Source: an unicellular cyanobacterium SU2 (GTDB lineage Bacteria; Cyanobacteriota; Cyanobacteriia; Cyanobacteriales; Microcystaceae). From it: DNA of 52,415 bases. Where the stretch lies: NCBI GenBank assembly GCA_002110465.1, contig NEED01000070.1, positions 1-52,415 on the forward strand. Reading direction: 5' to 3'. This document shows positions 47,345-52,415 of this stretch, in pieces (position 1 is the first letter of the stretch; each line of letters begins with the position of its first letter). The notes under the pieces are model-generated. The model was given only the letters and a program-made list of their open reading frames with translations. It did no database searches and was not told where the DNA came from. A program made the position numbers and the translations under genes.

Positions 47345-47415
47345 GCTTATTTCACATACCGCCTTCGTTATTGTCCCATGAAAGCTTTAAATTATTACTT
47401 TTACCTACATCATCG

Positions 47416-47474
47416 CTTGATGAGTTGCAGCGAAGCTTGTTCTCATTGATGAGATTTCTTCGCTGTTGACTCAA
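47416..47474. repeat. Nested inverted repeat after rplT
   Basis: Perfect arms CAGCGAAG (47428-47435) and CTTCGCTG (47458-47465) enclose a smaller hairpin CTCAT-TG-ATGAG (47441-47452). The outer flanks CTTGATGAG and GACTCAAG also pair imperfectly. It lies 10-60 bases beyond the rplT stop codon. No T-run follows it on the minus strand, so it may stabilise the 3' end of the message rather than terminate it. Confidence 0.6.
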
Positions 47475-47480
47475 GTTTAA

Positions 47481-47834
47481 TCATTTAGCTGTTTTTGCCA
47501 TTTCAACGACTTTCTCAAATGCTTGAGGGTCCATAATCGCTAATTGTGCTAACATCTTACGATTAAGTTCAATGTTGGCTTTTTTCAATTGACCAGTTAG
47601 CTGACTGTAGGATATTCCTTGCATCCGCGCTGCGGCATTAATTCGAGTAATCCACAGACGACGAAAGTCCCGTTTCCGTTTGCGGCGATCGCGGTAAGCA
47701 TTCCGTAACGCTTTCATTACCTGTTGATTAGCTGTACGGAAAAGTCTAGAATGAGATCCTCTAAATCCTTTCGCTAGTTTGAGAACTTTTTTACGGCGTT
47801 TACGAGCTACATTACCCCGTTTTACCCTTGTCAT
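47481..47834 (-). CDS. rplT: 50S ribosomal protein L20
   Basis: A 117-residue L20 protein. It begins [25 protein letters not shown] and continues with [26 protein letters not shown], the very basic N-terminal half of L20. It binds 23S rRNA early in large-subunit assembly and in many bacteria represses its own operon. rpmI is 57 bases upstream on the same strand, the usual order. infC is not next to them, as is common in cyanobacteria. Confidence 0.98.
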   Translation of the reverse strand: MTRVKRGNVARKRRKKVLKLAKGFRGSHSRLFRTANQQVMKALRNAYRDRRKRKRDFRRLWITRINAAARMQGISYSQLTGQLKKANIELNRKMLAQLAIMDPQAFEKVVEMAKTAK

Positions 47835-47891
47835 AAGTCAATCTCTACTTAAGTTTCTAAGTTGTTGATAATTTTTTAATTTCGCTCTCCC

Positions 47892-48095
47892 TTACAAATA
47901 AGGAAGCATCAGACGTACATTGTCTTCGTCTTGTTCGCTAACTAAAGATAGTTGAGACAAGCGACGATACTTGCGTTCAGAACTTTTATGTTGCAGCAAA
48001 TGATTTTTAAAGGCTTTTCGGCGAAAAATCTTTTTACCACTTCCTGTCACACGAAAACGCTTAGCAGCCGCTTTACGAGTTTTTAGTTTAGGCAT
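47892..48095 (-). CDS. rpmI: 50S ribosomal protein L35
   Basis: A 67-residue L35 protein starting [21 protein letters not shown], the family's standard N-terminus. The frame extends upstream to an alternative start at 48119, but ATG 48095 gives the normal length. It forms the rpmI-rplT pair with the downstream L20 gene. Confidence 0.97.
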   Translation of the reverse strand: MPKLKTRKAAAKRFRVTGSGKKIFRRKAFKNHLLQHKSSERKYRRLSQLSLVSEQDEDNVRLMLPYL

Positions 48096-48196
48096 GAACT
48101 TTTTTAAAATTCGACACAATTCACTATTGTACCATAAATTAATGCAATAATTAAAAGTGTAGAGACGTTATGGGAACGCCTCTCAAAAAATCTAGC

Positions 48197-49126
48197 CTAG
48201 ACTAATTTGAGATTAGGATAAGCAGCTAAAATATCCTCACGAGTTAGGACATCTCCTTCTGCTTGAGGAGTCCACAGAATTTCAATAGCTAATAGGCGAT
48301 CGCTTCCTACTGCAGCAATTTGTTGTAACGCACGGCGCAAATCTTCACTATCATCTATGGTTGGCAATTCTAACTTACCTTCAGTAGCCACAATCAAGGA
48401 AGCGATAATATATTCCCCAAACTCAGCTAATTCAGACTTATTTCCTGTCCCTTCTAATAAACTCGGTTGAGAACTTTCGAGGAGTTGGTTATTGACATTC
48501 GAGAGGGTTTCAGCAGAAAATTTGCTGCGTTCGGCTAAAGCAAGTTGATTAAACTTAGATTCTGCCGCATTCAAGGGAGCCGTTTCCGATTCAGTTATAC
48601 CATAAACCCAATATTCAGGGTGACGCAATAGAGCAAGACTTGCTTCTTGTAAGATCATCGCCCGTCCTGTAGCTGTATTGGTGTCAGCCGTTTGTGCTAA
48701 TTCATTTAATTCTTGTTGTAAATAACGACCGCGGGCTAATAATCCCACTTGCACTTTAGCAGTAGACACTTGAGGATTATCATAATTGTAATTGTCTCCT
48801 CCTCCTGCCACATTGCGAATAGTTCTTACTAGGAAATTGGCGACAGCAAAGAAGATTAAGATGCTGAATAAACCGCCAAAACCGCCAAACCCAAAGAAAG
48901 GAAGTAGAAAGGGAAAGCCAAAACCACCCCCTCCATAACCATAGCCACCCCCGCGATAGCCACCTCCAGGAGGGCTATAGGTGCGACTAGGACTCCTAAA
49001 TGATCCCCCCCCTATGCGGCCTCCACTACGGGCTGCTAAGGCACTGCTAACGTTGCTTAGGGCGAAGGTAAAGACAAGAGTAATAATGAGTAAGGATTTC
49101 AAAAAGGGTTTAATTTTCTTATACAT
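48197..49126 (-). CDS. DUF1517-family membrane protein
   Basis: A 309-residue protein conserved in cyanobacteria and plants. A signal peptide (about 1-31, ending ALAA), a Gly/Tyr/Arg-rich segment (about 33-75, repeats of GGYR and GYGGG), and one or two hydrophobic segments (about 75-115) precede a soluble domain beginning VSTAKVQVGLLARGRYLQQEL. The function is unknown. A TTG start at 49204 is open but would put 26 extra residues before the signal peptide, so the ATG at 49126 is chosen. Confidence 0.85.
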   Translation of the reverse strand: MYKKIKPFLKSLLIITLVFTFALSNVSSALAARSGGRIGGGSFRSPSRTYSPPGGGYRGGGYGYGGGGFGFPFLLPFFGFGGFGGLFSILIFFAVANFLVRTIRNVAGGGDNYNYDNPQVSTAKVQVGLLARGRYLQQELNELAQTADTNTATGRAMILQEASLALLRHPEYWVYGITESETAPLNAAESKFNQLALAERSKFSAETLSNVNNQLLESSQPSLLEGTGNKSELAEFGEYIIASLIVATEGKLELPTIDDSEDLRRALQQIAAVGSDRLLAIEILWTPQAEGDVLTREDILAAYPNLKLV

Positions 49127-49308
49127 ACAATAATGACTGTTTCTTTCGATGGCGATGGGTGACAAACCACATACTTTACTTTCTAGTGTATCGATATTAT
49201 TCAAGTTTCGGCTCTGTTAAAAGGGTGATAGTGATGGCAATGAGCATGGAAATATTTACAGACAAGCCTCACACCATAGGGTTTAGTAAACACACCAAGC
49301 ACGCACTG

Positions 49309-49983
49309 CTATGATTGATATATTGTACTGTGATCAAAATAATCACGAATTATCAGGTAAAGTGTTGGGCCTAATAGGGGAAGGCAAACCGTAAACCAGA
49401 ATAAAAACGGACTAGATAGACCCCGTCGCTTCATGTCATCTCCTAAGAGTGCAGGAAACACCATAGCCAACAGACAAAAATCTAGACTCATTACATGAAT
49501 AAAACGGTTAGTCTGCCATTGTTGTACAAAATCTGACCAATTTCCTTGCCAAAAACCATAGCTTAGCAACACAATGACCCCGATTAGTATCCCAACTCCT
49601 AGCCAAGGGGACTCTAATATTTCTAGTAATTTGCTTTTAGATTCAGACAGGGTAATTTCTTCAACCTTAATGTCTGTTATGGGTTCTCGCAAAATGAGAT
49701 AAGGTAATAAGGCAAAAGCCCCCAAAGCAAATGAAATTACCGCGAAAGGCCAAGCATAAATATTCTGTGTTTGTCCATCGGGAAGTAACAAGGCACTATA
49801 AATTACTGGCCAGATTCCCATAATATTAAATAAAGCAATAATTATCGGGTTAATATCATCCCATTGACCAATCGAGAGGGACTTAATTAACTCCAATGTC
49901 TCGGGTTGATCAGGAGGAGCAAAAACAAAAGCATAAGTAATAAAACCAACCCAAACAAGGGTGAAACTAATTCTACGAATCAT
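49309..49983 (-). CDS. Multi-span membrane protein of unknown function
   Basis: A 224-residue protein with about six transmembrane segments. Notable pieces are WVGFITYAFVFAPPDQPETLELI near the start, INPIIIALFNIMGIWPVIY, and FTVCLPLLGPTLYLIIRDYF near the end. It resembles uncharacterised cyanobacterial/plastid membrane proteins. The frame is open upstream to a TTG at 50070, but that part overlaps the AAGGCTTGAAGCCTT repeat; the ATG at 49983 is judged more likely. No function can be given. Confidence 0.68.
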   Translation of the reverse strand: MIRRISFTLVWVGFITYAFVFAPPDQPETLELIKSLSIGQWDDINPIIIALFNIMGIWPVIYSALLLPDGQTQNIYAWPFAVISFALGAFALLPYLILREPITDIKVEEITLSESKSKLLEILESPWLGVGILIGVIVLLSYGFWQGNWSDFVQQWQTNRFIHVMSLDFCLLAMVFPALLGDDMKRRGLSSPFLFWFTVCLPLLGPTLYLIIRDYFDHSTIYQS

Positions 49984-50052
49984 TATAGGCTCAAAGAAAT
50001 TGATTAATAAGTAGGTGAGTAAAAATACAGATAAGTTTGTAATAAACTGTTT

Positions 50053-50098
50053 AAGGCTTGAAGCCTTCAAAGAATCTGATGCTCAAGCCAAGACTACA
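50053..50098. repeat. Palindrome of the GTAGTC-type repeat family
   Basis: A perfect 15-base palindrome AAGGCTTGAAGCCTT (50053-50067) is followed by CTCAAGCCAAGACTAC (50082-50097), again ending in GACTAC. It lies between the multi-span membrane protein gene and the mcdA-like gene. Confidence 0.55.
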
Positions 50099-50228
50099 AA
50101 CTTTTTATTTTGTTTGTTATTACACCTACCTACTTAGCATCTATGATATTCTCTTAACGACTATTAATTAACAAAAGGGAATCCCCGTGATATGGTGAAA
50201 ACAATTACCGATGTAGCAATCATAAGCC

Positions 50229-50903
50229 ATGAGCCAGGGGACATCTTCCTTAGCATCATCTTCGTCAAAAACTACCGTTCTCGCTGTGGTTAATGGGAAA
50301 GGAGGGGTAGGAAAAACCACCACAGCCGTTAATTTAGCCGCTATTTTAGCGGAAAAACAAGAAGTTTTGTTAGTAGATTCTGACCCCCAGGGGTCTGCAA
50401 CCTGGTGGACGGAACGGAGTAAAACGGGGATGGATTTTGATTTGACTGAAGAAAACAAGCCTGAATTGTTGGGAAAACTTCGTCAAATCAGTGAATATGA
50501 ACTTATAGTTGTGGATACGCCCCCAGCATTACGTTCAGAAGCCCTCAAAGCCGTCATTGAGTCTGCGGATTATCTCGTCTTACCGACCCCACCTGCCCCC
50601 ATGGATTTAACCGCCTTGATTGAGACGGTACGAACGATGGTAATGCCGCTTAAAACTGCCCATCGGGTTTTGTTAACCAAGGTGGATTCCCGTAGCCTAA
50701 AAGAAACGTTAGAGGCACAAAATACCCTCCTAGAATTGGGAATTCCTGCGTGTCATGCTTTTGTTCGTCAGTATAAAGCCCATGAACGGGCGGTGTTAGA
50801 AGGAGTTCCCATCACAGAATGGCGAGGAAAAAATGCCAAGGAAGCTCAAGCAGATTATCGCAGGGTAACAGAAGAATTACAACGAGATTGGAGCAAATTA
50901 TGA
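50229..50903 (+). CDS. mcdA: ParA-family ATPase, McdA-like
   Basis: A 224-residue ParA/MinD-type ATPase. The deviant Walker A is KGGVGKTT with signature Lys24 and Lys29; Walker A' is [11 protein letters not shown] (D50-D52) and Walker B is VVDTPP. The size and the intact signature lysine fit a type-2 McdA rather than the larger type-1 form, from my knowledge of that family. McdA forms ATP-dependent patterns on the nucleoid that space carboxysomes. The stop codon overlaps the next gene's start (ATGA), so the two are translationally coupled. It could instead be a plasmid- or chromosome-type ParA without carboxysome role; the partner protein argues for McdA. Confidence 0.72.
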   Translation: MSQGTSSLASSSSKTTVLAVVNGKGGVGKTTTAVNLAAILAEKQEVLLVDSDPQGSATWWTERSKTGMDFDLTEENKPELLGKLRQISEYELIVVDTPPALRSEALKAVIESADYLVLPTPPAPMDLTALIETVRTMVMPLKTAHRVLLTKVDSRSLKETLEAQNTLLELGIPACHAFVRQYKAHERAVLEGVPITEWRGKNAKEAQADYRRVTEELQRDWSKL

Positions 50904-51556
50904 CAAAAAAAAGTTTATCTGATTTATTAAGGGAAGAAGCGTCTCAAGATGTTAGAAAAGATACATCTGACACAAGTAAAGGGGAGAAAAATTCCCAAAC
51001 TCCCCCCTCAGTCAAAGCTAGTAGAAATTCTAATCTAAGTCGCATGACTAAAGCCCAACTCGAAGCTAAAGTGAAGGAATTAACTGGAGCTTTAGATATA
51101 GCCAATCAACAAGTTAGTGTCCTACAAACTAGCTTAGAAGAACAAAAAAAATTAGCAATGACCCTTCAATCAGAAACAGAAAAAGTTCAGGAATATCAAA
51201 CAGAATTAGAAAGCCAAAAACAATTGGTTGAAAAGTTAAAATCAGAAACAGAAAAAGTTCAGAAATATCAAACAGAATTAGAAAACCAAAAACAATTGGT
51301 TGAAAAGCTTTATACTCAACTCCAAAAAGGAGAAGAGATGGCCGTTAAATTAGCTGAACAACAACAAGTAATTGAAGACCTAACAGCTAAATTAGACCAA
51401 ACCCAAAAAATATCTAAGTCTTCTCCTAAGTCTCAAGCAATGGTATTACAAAAACAAGAAGCTAGAATGAGCCATCCGCGATCGCTAGGCCGTTACATCG
51501 CACCACCATCATCAAATGAAGGACTGACTGATGAGAATATAGGTTGGTTTGATTAA
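50900..51556 (+). CDS. mcdB: McdB-like coiled-coil protein
   Basis: A 218-residue protein. The N-terminal 45 residues are charged and disordered, the middle (about 50-170) is Q/E/K-rich coiled coil with a 24-residue tandem repeat, and the C-terminus ends with Trp216 in NIGWFD. McdB proteins share a Q-rich coiled coil and an invariant Trp near the C-terminus. They link McdA to the carboxysome shell and can form condensates. It overlaps mcdA by 4 bases. An upstream in-frame start at 50819 is possible but would overlap mcdA heavily. Sequence similarity among McdBs is low, so the assignment rests on context, composition and the Trp. Confidence 0.65.
   Translation: MTKKSLSDLLREEASQDVRKDTSDTSKGEKNSQTPPSVKASRNSNLSRMTKAQLEAKVKELTGALDIANQQVSVLQTSLEEQKKLAMTLQSETEKVQEYQTELESQKQLVEKLKSETEKVQKYQTELENQKQLVEKLYTQLQKGEEMAVKLAEQQQVIEDLTAKLDQTQKISKSSPKSQAMVLQKQEARMSHPRSLGRYIAPPSSNEGLTDENIGWFD
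51170..51313 (+). repeat. 72-bp tandem duplication in the mcdB-like gene
   Basis: Unit 1 is 51170-51241 and unit 2 is 51242-51313. They encode 24-residue copies (91-114 and 115-138) starting SETEKVQ and ending QLVEKL plus two residues. Only a few bases differ (for example GAATAT/AAATAT and AAAGC/AAAAC). This points to a recent in-frame duplication that lengthens the coiled coil. Confidence 0.92.
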
Positions 51557-51590
51557 AATTTAAAATATTAGGAAAAAAGCAGCGATCGCC

Positions 51591-52241
51591 ATGATCAACA
51601 GTGAATTTCGCGAACGAGAACCGATTTTAAATTTAATTCCTTACTATCTGTTTAAGGGAATTATTATTGCCCCCATTTTTCATACTTATTTCCAAGGAAA
51701 GGTTTATGGAATAGAAAATGTTCCCGTAGAAAAGCCTTTAGTGATTGTTAGTAACCACGCCAGTTATTTTGATCCGCCTATTTTAGGAAGTGGGGTCGGT
51801 CGTCCCGTTGCTTTTATGGCTAAAGAAGAGTTATTTGAAGTGCCTCTTCTCAAGCAAGGAATTGAGTTATATGGGGCCTATCCGGTGAAACGCGGTTCAG
51901 GCGATCGCGGAGCAATTCGGGCAGCAATTAATTCTTTAAAACAAGGGTGGATTGTGGGAATTTTCCTCGAAGGAACCCGCACCGCCGATGGTCGAATTCA
52001 TAACCCAAAATTAGGGGCAGCTATGATTGCTGCTAAAACCCAACTTCCTTTACTTCCGGTGTGTTTGTGGGGAACTCAAAAGATTCTACGCAAAGGGGTT
52101 CCTTTCCCTCTTCCGGTTCCTGTGACTTTACGCATTGGAAAAATAATTGATCCCCCTCCATCGGTGAAGCGTCCTGTTTTAGAAGCGGTTACCGAACAGT
52201 GTGCGACGGTGATTAATAGAATGCATGATTTAGGCCCTTAG
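51591..52241 (+). CDS. plsC: 1-acylglycerol-3-phosphate acyltransferase PlsC
   Basis: A 216-residue PlsC/LPLAT-family acyltransferase that makes phosphatidic acid from lysophosphatidic acid in membrane lipid synthesis. The catalytic NHxxxxD motif is NHASYFD, and the substrate-binding FLEGTRTADGR follows, as does VPLLKQGIELYGAYPVKRG. One hydrophobic N-terminal segment (about 15-34) may help it sit at the membrane. A HIP1-like GCGATCGC directly precedes the ATG. It lies 34 bases after the mcdB-like gene on the same strand. Confidence 0.93.
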   Translation: MINSEFREREPILNLIPYYLFKGIIIAPIFHTYFQGKVYGIENVPVEKPLVIVSNHASYFDPPILGSGVGRPVAFMAKEELFEVPLLKQGIELYGAYPVKRGSGDRGAIRAAINSLKQGWIVGIFLEGTRTADGRIHNPKLGAAMIAAKTQLPLLPVCLWGTQKILRKGVPFPLPVPVTLRIGKIIDPPPSVKRPVLEAVTEQCATVINRMHDLGP

Positions 52242-52285
52242 TGAACACTATCAATCTGAGATTCAATCTAATGGTCTTGAACGCA

Positions 52286-52315
52286 CCCCAACTAAATCGG
52301 AGATTATAGTTGGGG
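52286..52315. terminator. Hairpin after plsC
   Basis: A perfect 9-bp stem CCCCAACTA (52286-52294) / TAGTTGGGG (52307-52315) with a 12-base loop. The arms are identical to those at 11357-11387. It lies 45 bases after the plsC stop and may end transcription from one or both sides. Confidence 0.6.
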
Positions 52316-52415
52316 ATTCATTCGCATTAAGAAGTAGCTAAACTTCTCAATGTCTCCAGACAAACTGGCGTTCGCAGCGTATTTGTAGAACTTTGGCTAA
52401 CAAATACCCTAGAGA
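52316..52415. other. Window end, no supported gene
   Basis: About 100 bases follow the hairpin. Short open frames exist on the minus strand (one ends with a stop at 52327 and runs off the window), but no family was recognised, so no gene is called. A small GAAGTAGCTAAACTTC inverted repeat lies at 52331-52346. Confidence 0.35.

Noticed and set aside
52327-52413. Partial minus-strand frame running off the right edge
   Set aside because: Only about 28 residues are visible and nothing was recognised; another frame of similar length is also open.

Overview
The window looks like chromosomal DNA of a cyanobacterium. Direct signs are the many HIP1 octamers (GCGATCGC), the genes for photosystem II factors Psb27 and a PsbP-like lipoprotein, a FurA-like regulator, a ParA-type plus coiled-coil pair resembling the McdAB carboxysome positioning system, and DUF2854, DUF1517 and Uma2-family sequences. 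AT-rich DNA and scattered short repeats fit a unicellular Cyanothece/Crocosphaera-like organism. The genus is an inference. No rRNA, tRNA, CRISPR array or complete insertion sequence was seen.

Layout, left half. 0.4-3.6 kb: two tandem P-loop GTPases (one DUF697-like). 4.1-8.8 kb, minus strand: a UbiH/Coq6-type flavin hydroxylase, a Wzz-type polysaccharide co-polymerase and a two-domain PPK2 (polyphosphate:AMP phosphotransferase). 9.3-21.4 kb: a glycan or surface region with a clan GH-A-like protein, a GT25 glycosyltransferase and a 2050-residue multidomain protein (sugar-dehydrogenase-like propeller, two nearly identical malectin-cadherin units, C-terminal carbohydrate-binding-like domain), interrupted by psb27 and recJ. 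21.6-28.2 kb: housekeeping genes (SAM hydrolase-like, MFS exporter, recO, deoC, leuC, CyanoP-like lipoprotein).

Right half. 28.6-30.7 kb: a two-gene copper-handling unit (DUF411 protein plus Tat-exported multicopper oxidase with a Met-rich segment) behind a good sigma70-type promoter. 30.9-36 kb: adenosine-deaminase-like protein, degenerate M16 protein, pseudopilin-like protein, rhomboid protease, DUF2854. 36-40.1 kb, minus strand: a membrane GTPase with TPRs, a membrane-anchored PstS-like binding protein and a Roadblock/LC7 protein with an unusual N-terminal domain. This is the best candidate for an undescribed system. 40.1-45.9 kb: ammonium transporter, Fur regulator with its own candidate Fur box, a decayed Uma2 nuclease gene, an osmoprotectant permease/binding-protein fusion and a META-domain protein. 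46-52.4 kb: four-carbon acid sugar kinase, rplT/rpmI, DUF1517, a membrane protein, the mcdA/mcdB-like pair and plsC.

At the repeat level the window holds three copies of a MITE-like element with about 15-bp terminal inverted repeats, two hairpins with identical 9-bp arms at gene ends, GTAGTC...GACTAC-type small repeats and a GGCGTTCCC-type motif. All assignments are by reading motifs; no database search was run.
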